Assembly: GCA_022605425.2 (NCBI GenBank)
Contig: CM061250.1
Span: 310,001 to 374,000 of the forward strand
DNA length: 64,000 bases
Origin: Hamiltosporidium tvaerminnensis
Lineage: Eukaryota; Microsporidia; Dubosqiidae
Direction: 5' to 3'
Positions 11,069-23,139 of the stretch are shown in pieces. The position numbers and the translations under genes are program-made. The notes under the pieces were generated by a model that did no database searches, was not told the origin of the DNA, and saw only the letters and a program-made list of their open reading frames with translations. Position 1 is the stretch's first letter; each line of letters starts with the position of its first letter.

Positions 11069-12059
11069 TCTTTTTTTATCAAACGAAATAAAAATGTGAC
11101 TTTTATTTTTATTTTAACTACTTAACTTTTTTTAGTAAATTCAATTCTATTGCGTTTTCTTTGTTAATACGATTTTTTACTTCAAAGTAATTTTATATTT
11201 TACTAATTAAAATATCTTTTTATAAAATTCTCTTTTCAAACGTTCTTTTACGTAGGATTTAAAGAAATTTAAATTTATATAAAATAACGAAAAAAAATTA
11301 CTAAACAATCATAATGCTTTAAGAATATATTCAAATAATAAAAATATTTTTGATAATCGATAATACTTGGTATTAAAGAATGAACAATCGAACTAAAATT
11401 ACATCAGAATGTAGATCTGAGTTAACGAAATAATCTAAATAAACTATTAGTGCTGAATAAAAAAAAAGAAATAAAATATTATATCGGTTTGTACTCTAAA
11501 AATGTGGGAAAACACCAAAAATACTTTTAATTTTACAAATCATGATTTTAACTGCTAAGGTTTTAAATAAACTTCTTTAAAATATATTTTTAATAATTAA
11601 TATATCAAAGCTGTCATTTTTACTATATTTTGAACAAATATAGTTAAGTAAATATTTAAATATATTTGATATAAAAACGTACTATTATACCTAAAAAATA
11701 TTAAAATGAGAATTTTTAATTAATAATTTATTTCATGTAAGTTTCTACTTTTAATTTTTAATTTCTTTATCATTTCAATAAACAAATAAAATAAATTTTT
11801 GCGCGATAAATGGTAATTTATCATTTTATTTCTTGTTTATTTAATAAAATAAATATTTATTTCGGAAATCTTAAAAAACGCAGACGAATGTAATTCTTTC
11901 TGCTTGAATTATTTATTTAAATGATTTACGTTTATAAGATTTACCGTAAAAACTTGAATTGAAATTTCTCAAGATTTTTTATTTTTTTCAGAAAAAAAAT
12001 AATTTTACAATTCATAAGCTGCTTAATTCATCGTTTAAAATATAAATGGTAAAAAGATG
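11069..12059. other. AT-rich intergenic stretch upstream of JJJ1
   Basis: Nearly 1 kb with no recognisable gene, RNA or repeat; short AT-rich motifs only. Confidence 0.5.
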
Positions 12060-12062
12060 CCC
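12060..12062 (+). promoter_or_regulatory. CCC just upstream of JJJ1
   Basis: The sequence is ATGCCCTAA directly followed by the ATG at 12066. If transcription began upstream, ATG-CCC-TAA would be a two-codon upstream frame abutting the start. Confidence 0.5.
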
Positions 12063-12065
12063 TAA

Positions 12066-13352
12066 ATGGGCCAAAGACAATCGAAACCAATTATAAAATC
12101 TTCTTATGATATTCTTGAGGTAGATGAAAATGCTACTAGAGAAGAAATAAGAAAAAAATATGTTCAATTGTTACAAAAGAATCATCCAAACATGAATCCT
12201 ACTGGTTCAAATGAAAAGACTGTTGAAATAATACGTGCGTATAAAGAAATAATGAAAATTATTGAACAAAAAGAAGCTGAACCGCCAAAAATGGAAGAGT
12301 TGGAAATCTATACGGTAAATTATTTTAATACTCAAAGCAAAGATGATTTTTATATTAAAGTTAACAAATTATATTCAAGAATATACAACAAAGGACCTCA
12401 ATTCGGATTCGAAAACAGTCGAAACTTTTCTGGATTTTATGACTTCTTTAAAAAGTATAAAACGTGGAACAATAGTCAAAACGAAGATACAGAATTCCAA
12501 AAGAAGTATTCTTATAAAATACGAGAAATAACAAATATTATTTGTATGTTGGATCCAAGAATTAAAAAACCAACAAAAAAAGATACCAAAGTTGTAAATA
12601 GAAAAGAAGTGAATATTTTTATTGAAAAAGAATTCGAAGATGAAGAATATTTTGTTGAACCAAAAATACAAACAACTTTTTTATGTGATTTTTGTAGTAA
12701 AAAATACAAAAGTAAAAACCAACTTCTTAATCATTTTCGTAGTAAAAAACACCTTGAGGGTGTCAGTTATCACAATACAGAGCCTACTAAATTTATTGAT
12801 AGCCAAATATCTGAATTAATGAAAGAAATGGAAAATTCGAATCTAAAGAAATCAAAAGCAAAAAAAGATAAATTTAACTTTGAATTTACACAAGAAACCA
12901 AATCCTTTTCAAACGATGATCATGGAGAAATAAAGTCTGAAATATACGATACTGAATCTTTTGAATCATCTCTCAACAGAAACTCTAAACATATGAATAA
13001 GAAAGTAGAAGATTTGAAAATTATAAAAAACGAACCCAAAGTTTCAAATAATGATATCAAAGATTCGGGGACAGAAATAAGTGAAATGAATGACGAATCT
13101 AAGAATATAAAAAATGAAATTGAAAGCAAAGTGAATGAAGTCAGTAAAAAAATGAAAAAGATTGTAAGTGTGAAGACAAAAGTTAAAGGTAAAAACAAAG
13201 AAGTAAAAATTTTAAGAAAAATTAAAAAAAGTGAAAATGATCATATCGAGCAACCACAGTTTCTAGTTTGTAGAATTTGTAATATAATCTTTCCTTCTAG
13301 AAAAGATCTTCTTCAACATGTAACTAGTATTCATAACTCAAATAACAGTTAA
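12066..13352 (+). CDS. JJJ1: Jjj1/DNAJC21-like J-protein with two C2H2 zinc fingers
   Basis: A 428-residue protein. Residues ~13-65 form a J domain (YDILEV...REEIRKKY...AYKEIM). A middle region (~90-165) resembles the Jjj1 'FY..F' segment ending in LDPRIKK. A C2H2 finger lies at C207, C210, H223, H229 and a C-terminal one at C402, C405, H418, H423, with a charged Lys/Glu-rich linker between. This order matches Jjj1, which stimulates Hsp70 to release export factors from cytoplasmic pre-60S ribosomal subunits. The J-domain signature HPD is HPN here (residues 40-42), a change expected to impair Hsp70 stimulation. The N-terminus MGQRQSKP precedes the J domain and fits an N-myristoylation pattern, unlike yeast Jjj1, which starts at the J domain. 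CCC at 12060-12062 supports the start. Confidence 0.85.
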   Translation: MGQRQSKPIIKSSYDILEVDENATREEIRKKYVQLLQKNHPNMNPTGSNEKTVEIIRAYKEIMKIIEQKEAEPPKMEELEIYTVNYFNTQSKDDFYIKVNKLYSRIYNKGPQFGFENSRNFSGFYDFFKKYKTWNNSQNEDTEFQKKYSYKIREITNIICMLDPRIKKPTKKDTKVVNRKEVNIFIEKEFEDEEYFVEPKIQTTFLCDFCSKKYKSKNQLLNHFRSKKHLEGVSYHNTEPTKFIDSQISELMKEMENSNLKKSKAKKDKFNFEFTQETKSFSNDDHGEIKSEIYDTESFESSLNRNSKHMNKKVEDLKIIKNEPKVSNNDIKDSGTEISEMNDESKNIKNEIESKVNEVSKKMKKIVSVKTKVKGKNKEVKILRKIKKSENDHIEQPQFLVCRICNIIFPSRKDLLQHVTSIHNSNNS

Positions 13353-14035
13353 TTTTCAATATATTTGCCAAATGTTGACTGTTTCTAAATTTTTATCTTT
13401 TAAATAAAAAAATACAATTTCTGTATAAACACATGTATTATACCATTATATTTTATCTCAAACTACAAATTTACCAAATTTATACAATTTACAAAATAAA
13501 AAAAAGACTAATGACACATTATATACTTTGATATTATATCTTGGAATAAACATAATATAATTTTAAACAATTTTAAAAAAAACAATAAAGTGTTAAAATA
13601 CATTCATTCAAAATAAAAAATCGTTATGAATCAAATGATTTTAATAATTGGTAAAATCGAGGATTTAAAATCCAAAATTTAAAATTTTTTTATTTTACAA
13701 AAAAAATGTAAAAAATTTAAAAACTAAAATCTCTCTATCGAATTAAACAGATAAAAATATACACAGCTTGTCTTTCATAAAATAAATGGTCTATTAATAT
13801 ACCAGATAAACCCAGGCTATGAATGGTTAAAGGAAGTATCGGAACTAACCTAAAGTAATTCTGAGAATTAATTAAATTAAAAATCAGTTTGCATATATGG
13901 GGATTATAATATACGAGTCGATTTATTAATACTTATCTATAATTTGATTTATTGTGAGTACAAGATACAAGACATCATATATTTGAATCAATATTTTAAT
14001 GTTTACTATTTGATAAATATCCCATTTTTTTATAA
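13353..14035. other. AT-rich intergenic stretch
   Basis: Downstream of JJJ1; no supported gene or RNA. Apparent short frames at its right end belong to repeat copy D. Confidence 0.5.
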
Positions 14036-14695
14036 AATGACATATGTTATATAATTTTATTGGAATTACGCTATATAGGTTTAACATAGATATTGTCTTT
14101 CCGGTGCTCTGTCGGTATCGCCGCGAAATAGTAACATCACAGAGATTTTTATCTAAAAGGGGTTCGAGGCTATTCAATGGGCTAGACAGTTGCACATGTT
14201 AGTTTATGTCATTACCTATTGCGTTATTGCGGATCAAAATGTACCTTAATCTATCGTAATTATAGGATCATCCCTACTCATTATACACTTTCAGAAACGA
14301 ATAAACCTTCATTTAAGCCATTATCTGATGAATTACATGAGATTCGACAAGATGTGAAATGGTATAACAACCGTATAACATGCTACAAGAATTTTCTGGC
14401 TTATAAAAGAGTTTTTTTTCTCTAACTGTAGGGTGGTATAACAGGACTTAAAAAGGCTAGGTTCTAATCTTTTGCATAGCAGTTACCAAAAATTTTAATT
14501 GTGATTTCTTTTATGTTATATTACAATCATAAACAAGTTTGCAGAAAAGGTTCATGGTTTTATAGACTTCCTCATTCGTATGAAATTTTAACAGAACAAT
14601 GAGTATGATGTGAATTAAAAAATCCTAACAACGAATTTCGTACTCATTTCCCTTACTCATTACCAAGCAAAATGGTTATTAATTCGGGCAATATT
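14036..14695 (-). repeat. Old copy of the 0.72-kb dispersed repeat (copy D)
   Basis: Highly diverged minus-strand copy. Matching landmarks in order on the plus strand are the GGTTTAACATAGAT block (14080s), CGGTATCGCCGCG, GGGCTAGACAGTTGC, TACTCATTATACACTTTC..GAATAAACCTTC and finally ACTCATTACCAAGCAAAATGGTTATTA near 14650-14680. Two small reading frames inside it (13926-14195 and 14219-14425) are fortuitous. Confidence 0.7.
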
Positions 14696-14699
14696 TTTT

Positions 14700-15650
14700 A
14701 GAATTATAAATAAAAAAACCTTTTCTTGTATCTTTTTTGGTTTTGAGTACTTAATACTTTATAATATAGATTTGCTACGTAACTTTCAAAATATTTACTA
14801 GCTTTTATTATCATTTTAGAAATTATTAAAACAAGATATTTTTGACTATTGATTAATTCATATTCATAAAGTGAATTACGATTCCGAAAGTTAAATATAC
14901 ATTGGAACTATTATTGTTTAAAATAAAAAATAAACATTGCAAGATATAAAACAAACTTAAAATATTGAATCCACCGGCGCTGTTTCCGTTAGTTTCACTT
15001 TATAAAATATTTTGTGATTAATATACTGGATTGTATATAAATTATACTATATGTCATATATTAATACACCAAATCAAATAATATAATTCTATGGTAATTT
15101 AATCTCTATATAGACGTAAACCAAATAAATTCAAAAGAGCTTGTGTCTGTATATCGACTGTAAGTTTTAAGAACATAAAATGGAGAGTCTTTGGGATAAG
15201 AGAATCTAGGTCTCAAAAAAATAACGAATAAAGAACAAAAATCAAATAGCAAAAAAAAACAAACCAATTTTTTAGTTTATTTCAAGTTTTAGTTTAAATT
15301 TAGAAGATTTTAAAGAATTTTTGAGTCATTTAGAGAATTTTTCACTTACAGTATACCACAATATTGAGTTATGAAATAAAAATTTTAAGATATAACCATT
15401 TGGTCTATGATTCAATTGATATACTGATATGTAAATAAAATCAATAAATCCAGGATTATCTAATGAGAATATTTTGAATATGGTATCGCTTTTTCAGATT
15501 CAATATTTTTCTAATGTATTTAAATAATAAATAAGAAATAATCTAATATCAATTGTATTCAGATATAGGAGATGTAAAATTCAAAACGTTAAATACCAGA
15601 CAGAAATACATCAAGCATTAAAAAAATACAGAAAAAAATTACTTTTTTCT
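14700..15650. other. Gene-free AT-rich stretch
   Basis: Nothing recognisable on either strand. Confidence 0.45.
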
Positions 15651-15654
15651 AAGT

Positions 15655-16300
15655 TCACAAGCAAAATGAGAAAAATCATTGTTTAGAGTTACATTAGAAT
15701 AATACAACACATTATTCATGTTGTTCTATGTAGATTTGTACAGGGAAAAGAAGATCTACAAAATCTTTAAACATGTTCTACAACTTAGCTTGTATTTTTT
15801 ATGTAACAAGATTCAAATCCTTAATTGAAGCCATAAGTGATTACTATTTGGAAGCATGAAAATTATGCCTCAGTTACGTGGGTTAAAGAACAACGCGCCT
15901 AGTAGAAACATAAAACATATCATTTTCAAATCCTAAAAGGCTAACAAGCAGTTAATGCCGATTTATACAGGGCAAACATCTAGTTAACCTCCAGGTAGGC
16001 CAGTTATCTGTTTTAGCTTCATGTTTATTTGGCTCAGAAAGCGTAGGGTAAGTAGGGATGTTGCTGGTCTTGAGATGTTTAAAGGGTATTTCGGCTCAGA
16101 CAACCACATTTTGGCCGAAGTACAAACGAACTATAAATAACTGCATCGTCTATCAAAAGCTCATCGAATTTAGGTATCGCAGAGAAGGCCTATTAAGTGT
16201 CTTGAAGCAATGATTTTTATCAAAACCTAGATCTTTTTCGTAAACATGAAAATATTAACAACATGCTACTCTTATAAGAGATTTGATACACATTCAATAA
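15655..16300 (+). repeat. Old copy of the 0.72-kb dispersed repeat (copy E)
   Basis: Diverged and lacking the extreme 5' end. Landmarks include ATCATTGTTTAGA, TTTTTTATGTAACAAGATT, GGCTCAGAAAGCGTAGGGTAAG, ATTTAGGTATCGCAGAG and a terminal GAGATTTGATAC. Confidence 0.75.
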
Positions 16301-16929
16301 AAATATACTTGGTCGAATTAATTTACATAGAGATCTTAATGACTCGGAATAAAAAAGATTTAGGTAACGTGCATTTCAATATGTAGAGAATCTCAAAATT
16401 ACCTTAACTTCTTATAAATGGTAGAATACATAAATTTTCGCCAGCATAATATATACAAATAATAATAAAAAGTTCAAATTACGATACAATATATTAAGAG
16501 TTGTTTATTACGATTTAATTTTCTATGATGCATGGCCTCAATGTAAATCAATAACCAAGCTAAGAATATTTTGAATCACTTTCTCAAAAAAAACTAAAAT
16601 TTCACATTTCCTTGCATTTATAATTAGATATTAAAATTTTAGATTTCAATTATTTGATTTTTAAAAGGGTATGACTCATTCCGGCCAATATTTACATTTG
16701 CAAAACCTCTACCCAGAATCATAAAAATTTAAATATACATAAAATTATATAGAAGGATTAACAAAATGAATTGTTTTTTTGTCTCTACAAGTTATTTTAT
16801 TGTAAATATTTGAAAAATATATTCATTAGGTCTTTCAAAAATACGATTTGAGCAAAGATTTTGGCAACAGAAATGTACAAAAAACTTGGTAAATAGAATA
16901 ATTATATTTATCTGTATAATTTTAAAAAA

Positions 16930-17010
16930 GAAGCAAAGGGTCTAGTCTTTTGCATGTTAAGCAAATGACCAGACTATTCGCTCCTGTTGAGGGTCTGTAT
17001 ACGCATTTAA
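16930..17010 (-). repeat. Possible fragment of the 0.72-kb repeat
   Basis: AGGGTCTAGTCTTTTGCATG...GGTCTGTATACGC resembles the plus-strand form of the CATGG/ACCTA hairpin block seen in copy B. It is short and diverged. Confidence 0.4.
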
Positions 17011-17404
17011 ATTTTTTTTCATTCTCCATCTTAATTATTGTGGTTTTAAAATTAATTTATGAAAAAATGCGTTCGAATAATTTATTGATATGAATTTGAA
17101 GTTTTTTAAAGGAATAAATTCGATTCCCATTAATTTTTAATGTATATTTTTCCGATAATGGAAGTATCATAATCAAAAATCTAAAATAAAAATTACCAAA
17201 TATAGTTTCGTTATTTTTTTATCATGATAAAAGTAGTTTACAGATTATAGAATTATAATTAAAAAAAATCTAATAAATAATTTTTCTCAATTAGTTCTTT
17301 TTAATTTAAAAAAATATTGGTATTTGACATTTTTTTTTCGTAATATTTTAAATTTTGAATCAAATTAAAATTTGTAAAAATTTTTGAGTAAATTTTTATT
17401 CATT

Positions 17405-17455
17405 AAATATCACATCTTTTTTAAAAAGTAACATGTTATAGTATTTTCATGGTAT
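17405..17455 (-). repeat. 3'-end fragment of the 0.72-kb repeat
   Basis: TATCACATCTTTTTTAAAAAG followed by TAACATGTTATAGTATTTTCATG matches the element's 3' tail read on the plus strand, as in copies B and K. The rest is missing. Confidence 0.6.
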
Positions 17456-18074
17456 TTACCTTCGAATCAGAATAAAAATATAAATTTATAATGATTACGC
17501 TAAATATAGTTTCTATTATTACTATATTTTAATTTAATTTCTTTGGTATTTTAGATTGATGAAGTTTTTTAAATCAAAGATTAATAAAAGGTTTCTCTTT
17601 TAAACAATATTATTCATTAAGTCTTTTTACTTTCAAAATAAATATTTCTATTGTCAATATTAGCTAAACACAAAATTTAAAATTTAAAATCTAAATGATC
17701 TTATAAATCCGTCATACAAAAAATACCATTTAAAAGCAATCATTTAATTTATTTATTGATTTAAATTTGATCAGTATGTACGATATACACTGTAATAACG
17801 TTTAATTCCAAAGCAAAGATTTTTGAAAGATCTAAATTAGACTTATTATGTTTATAGTAGATTTATACCAAATCTGTTTATATGTTTTATAATACATGAT
17901 TTTATACATTTTTTAAACAATAAATTTTGTACCGATTTTTTCTATGAGGCGTTATAAACTTTTAATATATTTTTTTCTACATGTGGATTTAATAAAATTT
18001 AATTTTTATATTTTCATAATCTTGTAATACAATTTCACCAAAAAAAATTTATATAGATTTTACGAGAAAAACAT
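17456..18074. other. Gene-free AT-rich stretch
   Basis: No recognisable feature. Confidence 0.45.
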
Positions 18075-18765
18075 CTGATATTTTTAAACAACAGTGGCAA
18101 GTGCTATTTTGTTTTCATGACATTAAAGCAGTTCCGGGCTTAAACTAAATAGCTGCTTTTTAACACACCATCGGTACGTTTACAAACCCATCCTAAAAAC
18201 TTTAATTTAAAAAATGCATAGAACCCAATTAATAGACCGGGAAGTGAGCCAGAGTTCGTTAATGTCTGTTGCGTTGAGGGTGATCGTTGGCCAAAACTCA
18301 CTTCTGACACCCCAAACTTATGTAACATTTCCACTTACTCTACACTTTCCGAACCCAATAAAATGTTGATTTGATAAATCTCGGAGATATAAGTGGAGTC
18401 TACCTAAACAACGTAATGTCATACAAACATATATAACCCGCTGCTTAACTTTCCTAACTTTAAAACTGATTATTTTTGTATCGTGCAGCAGCAAGTCTTC
18501 TACCCCAAGTGAGCAATGTTCAGATTCATTAGTTTTAAATGGCAATCGATACGACTTTAATAGATATCTCCAATCTAGCTCTCTCAAAAATTCAAAATAG
18601 ATTTGTAAAAAAAGTTTCTCACTCCGTAGACCTTATTCTCTTCATACAAACTCACTCCCATTACAAACCGAAAATTCGTTTAATTTTATTCCCTATTTTT
18701 AAACCAAACGTTGATTTTCACAGCTTATTGCTCAGCAGAAAGTTTTATAATAATTCCCCCCTCAT
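18075..18765 (-). repeat. 0.72-kb dispersed repeat (copy G)
   Basis: Moderately diverged full-length minus-strand copy running from GTGGCAAGTGCTATTTTG (3' end) to TTGCTCAGCAGAAAGTTTT (5' end). The reading frames at 18140-18334, 18318-18587 and 18539-18796 all lie within it and are not genes. Confidence 0.85.
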
Positions 18766-19009
18766 TCCAAATAAAGTTTTAACCTTTTTTTTATAAAAAT
18801 ATAGAAATTGTTTTAGAAACCAACTCGGATTTTAAATCATAATGTTAAGGTTTAAATTTATTTTTCTATTTTCTATGAATGATAAAAAAAATGAATCATG
18901 TCCTATAAATATTGGTACATATATAATATTAAAAAAATCTTCACTTCAAAGTTTTTTTTTCTGATAAGAAGTAGATTCTATTATTTTTAAAAATTTACCA
19001 TAGTATTAG

Positions 19010-19260
19010 CCTATTTAGTCCCCATCATGTTTTGATCAGAATTCGTTTCGAGTATTCCTTGCTTGCCATAAGATGCGACTAAAAGGGACTGGTTCTTCGG
19101 GTTGGGCGTATGGCTAACAACTGCCCCTTTAAAACTCTCGTTATGAAGACCAAAAAAGTAAAAGAATTCACAGAAATGAGACCGGTAGGTGGCATCAATG
19201 AGAGAATCCAAGGCTTTTGTAGGGATGTAGTGCCGAGGGTGAATAAATGAATCAGCTTAT
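19010..19260 (-). mobile_element. GC-richer insert with an AGTCGC...hairpin block, probable mobile-element fragment
   Basis: About 250 bp that are clearly GC-richer than their surroundings. On the minus strand it reads CCCTTTTAGTCGCATCTTAT followed by GGCAAGCAAGG. This closely resembles a short TTAGTCGCC...ACGACA-type block that I recall from repeats of many animal genomes. It might be part of a mobile-element untranslated region acquired from a host, or one from a microsporidian LINE. A small frame (19011-19211) is fortuitous. The neighbouring motif AATGAGACCGG also occurs near 30870 inside LINE-relic territory. Confidence 0.4.
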
Positions 19261-22200
19261 TGAATTTTATAGATTTAATTTTTTTTAAACTTTAATTTAT
19301 ATATAAAAGATGGATGTGCAGAAGGTTTAATACTTAGTACATTGAAACAAGTGCTCTTTATCATATAATTCAAAGATAAGATGGGTTTGAGTATAAACCT
19401 TCCTTTTTAGGTTGTTTTTTTCATATAATGAGAACACAATTCACGAATATTTTTAAGCGTAGCCATTTATGAAAAATTGTAAGGACTTTCTAATAAGGAA
19501 AGAATTGTTAACCTAACGCAAATCTCTTCTAAATTTTAAATATATAGTGTGTACTAACCGGAAATGGACTCGAGCTTTCAGATTAATTTTCGTTTCAGAC
19601 ATCTAACTCATAGACACATTTATTTGGCTACATAATAATCTAAACTATATTACCTGGTTTATTTCTACTTATTAAATGATAAATTGAAAAAAACTTCTTG
19701 TTGAACTTACTAATATCAAATTAGTACCCCTCTTATAAAATTCCCTTTTTAGCCGTATAGAAGCTTATAGTTGTTTAAAAATATGCCATTTCTTACACTT
19801 GATCAAATAAAGATATATAATTAGCCAAATAATAGGGCTTTTTAAGATACCAATATATACTATTTGTTGCTGACTGCAAGGTTTTTGTTTCATATATTTT
19901 TAGTGTAAATTTTAGATTTTTTTGAGGCCACTTCTTTGGAAGAAAGATTCTATTCTATTTGAACGGCATAGGATTATCGCACATAGGTACTATTTTCTTC
20001 ATAAATTTATCATGTTTTATAAACATATAAGTCGTATTTTCAAATGTGGCTCATAATTAATTAAAAAAACGTGTTTCATATTTGTTCTAATAATATTCAT
20101 ATTTAATCATACAATCTAAAGAAAATTTAAATATGGTTTGTGATTTGCAAATAAAATTGCACAGAATCCCTTAAAATAAAGAATTTCTAATTGTTACACG
20201 CCTAATATTAAACAAATAAGACATTTTATATTTTAAACCGCATTCTATAGCATTTAATAATTGTATTAAAGTTTGAATTTCAATAATTCGATATTCGGTT
20301 TTAAGATAAAATCTCATTATTAGAATCCAAAATTTATTTCTTACACTCATCCACATAAAAAGATCTTAATTGAAATACTAAGGCATGATTTGTATATTTC
20401 TCTCAATAATATTATCAAAGATTTAAGTTGCTTTGATAACTGTAGCATTTTTCCTATTTAAGATTATAAAACATGTCATTTATAGATTATATAATCAATT
20501 ATGCAATCGAGTAATGTCATGAGACGAACGATGCATCTATAAATTTATAACTGGTTCGATAGATGTAAGGCATGAGTAATAGTATTTGATTAAGAAATGA
20601 TTTTCGCAATATTCATAAATCTTATAAAGCCAATAATAGTGTGCAGAAGTAGAAAACGAATTCTCTCAAACCATTAAAAAACCACAAAATCACATTCTGT
20701 ATATATAAAGTATTTTTACCATTTAGTAAATCAAAGGAATAGCATCAATAAATATATTTTTTATATCTTCCTGCATTTAATTTTCATTCTAAAAATATAT
20801 CAAATTTAATTCACTTTATTCAAAATTTTCTTAAGATATATTACAACTACACATACGGATTTAGACCAAAATCAATATTTTTAAATCCTTTGTCTGATTA
20901 ATTATTTATATCACCAAAATTTATATCATGGATTTCACACCTGATTAAATTATAAGATTTTGAATAAAAATTACCAGGTGTTATACAAAACATAAATTAG
21001 CCAACTCAGCATGTTGAAAACCAGATTTTTTCACACAAAGAAAAATCTATCCATGAATAGATCTTATACAAATCCAAACAGATCTGATGAAGATAGATAA
21101 TGATCTTGAAGATTAAAAAATAAATAATTCTAAAACCCTATGAATATTAAAACCAAATAAATCAGAAGAGGGAAACATCCTAAGTATAAATTGAATCGTA
21201 TTAAGAAATTGCTTCCAAGCGATTAAAAATGCAGATATGAAAGACCAAGAAAATATAGTAGTTAACATATTATGAGAGGTTATAAAAGTCAAAACCATTA
21301 TGTTAAGAGATTATAGTTTGATTCAAGAAATCTAAGAAAACATTTGTTTTTTATTTTTTTCTTAAATGTAAATTATAGTTCTCCATCTTAGAACTTAACA
21401 ACTAGTAATTGATGGCTTAGCTAAATTTGAGCTTTTAAAGTAAATAATATCTCAAATTAATCTAATGAATATATTTAAATTACATCACAAGTGTGAAGTA
21501 TAATTATTAAACTCAATGATTTAAATTGAACTCAAATTTTAGTTTCTTTTAATTCTACAATATAAATAACTTATAAAATAAATAATCAGAAAATTGAATT
21601 GAAAGATTAATCTATATTAGTATTTTCTAAATAATTTTTATATTTTCGTATTTACTTCTTCTTCTGTATTACGAAAATCATAAAATATATTATTTAGCAA
21701 ATTTGCTTTATAATAAAGGATACTTGAAGATTTTAATCTTATAGTATAGTATCTCTATGTCTTGAGTCTTTTATAAAATATTTTATTTGTACCTGGAAAA
21801 CCAAAAAGTTTTTAAATTTTCATTATATTTTATTCTTTTATCGCGTTTCTATTAGAACCGAAAAGACCTAATATAACAGTAAATTGTACATATATTGATA
21901 ATTTAAACCAATCAAATACGTTTTTACTTGGAAAGTCGCAAGCTTAAAATACCGCCTTTTTAAATACCGATAGCTTCATAATTAGAAAAATATATATTTT
22001 TTAGATTAAAATTCTTTCAATTATTCAATTGATTCCTTGAAAAACTGTAATATCGACAGAATTATAATAATATTATTTATCTGTTATATAAAACTTACCT
22101 ATGAAATTACTTTATAATGCAGAAATACCGTTTAATCCAAAAATTCTTTCTTTAATTTCACAATTGATGTATAATATCATTAGCATCGTATATTTAATTA

Positions 22201-22389
22201 ATATCCATAAAATATCTCATTTAATCTAAAAATATAAATATAAAAATCAAGATATATGTAAATACGTCTTAAAAACGAGTAATAAAACACGAGATTTTTT
22301 TATAAGAATTAACATAACAATATTTTTTTTTATCAATTTTAAACTTTTTATATTATGTCGGTCCAAAAAACCAGATGTAATATTAAATC
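19261..22389. other. 3.1-kb gene-free AT-rich stretch
   Basis: Scattered frames of 61-66 codons have no coding character. No RNA gene or repeat recognised. Confidence 0.5.
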
Positions 22390-22390
22390 G

Positions 22391-22595
22391 CTTACTTTAT
22401 ACTTCAAATCCAAGTTTTAAACCATATGATTTAAATCATTAGTATTTTTAAAATGAACTTACTTTATACTTCAGATCCAGGTTTTAAACCGTATGATTTA
22501 GGTCATTAGTATTTTTATAAATATACCTTACTCTATACTTCAAATCCAAGTTTTAAACCGTATTATTTAGGTCATTAGTATTTATATAAAATAAA
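22391..22595. repeat. Tandem repeat, three units of 67-69 bp
   Basis: Units begin with CTTACTTTATACTTC at 22391, 22458 and 22527 (the third reads CTTACTCTATACTTC). All share ATCCA.GTTTTAAACC and ATTAGTATTT. Units differ by a few substitutions, so the array is not recent. Confidence 0.85.
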
Positions 22596-23058
22596 TGTTC
22601 ATTATTACATATAAGACAGCATATGATTATTTTAATTTTTCATTTATTCTTATCTGAATATCATTTAGAAATAAAAAATAAAATAAACATACAATTATAT
22701 TAATTATTCTTATTTTTCTCATTATTTAAATTTATATCCTTCAGTTGTAAAAAGCTTATTCTACTTTTAAATTTTTCCGATTTTTTGATTTTAAGTTTTA
22801 TAAAAACTTATTTTCTCAAGAAAAGATAGAGTAAAAAATATAAGAAGATTATTTAACTAAAAAACCAATAAAATAAATAAATTAAACTTTTTATATTTCT
22901 CCCAAAATAGAAATTTAAATATTAAACAAATCAAAAATTTTTCTTTTTTAAAAATAAAATAAAACAGAATTAAAATAAAATTAAAATAGAGTAAAGTATA
23001 AAACCACAATATTTATAATAAATACAAATAATAATAATATTTAACAATAAAATTATTT
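22596..23058. other. AT-rich stretch
   Basis: No recognisable feature. Confidence 0.4.
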
Positions 23059-23131
23059 GAATAGGAACCAGGGTCTCTGACAATATCGTTTATAAAATAT
23101 TGTCTGGGGGTCGGTTCTTTTTTGTCTATTC
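23059..23131 (+). ncRNA. Candidate structured RNA hairpin followed by a T-tract
   Basis: Three nested complementary pairs: GAATAG (23059-23064) with CTATTC (23126-23131), GAACC (23065-23069) with GGTTC (23113-23117), and GACAATA (23079-23085) with TATTGTC (23098-23104). Between the last two is a G-rich internal loop. A run of six T (23118-23123) follows the second helix, in the position of a Pol III stop. The block is GC-richer than its surroundings. A tRNA reading was tested by eye and fails (no TTC-arm). Identity unknown; transcription on this strand is inferred only from the T-run. Confidence 0.35.
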
Positions 23132-23139
23132 AAGAAATA

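Noticed and set aside
12375-13198. Several antisense and shifted frames within JJJ1
   Set aside because: Phe/Ile-rich shadows of a Lys/Glu-rich gene, with no start signals.
14160-14190. GGGGTTCGAGGC as a tRNA T-arm
   Set aside because: The flanking bases do not form a T-stem or acceptor stem; the stretch belongs to repeat copy D.
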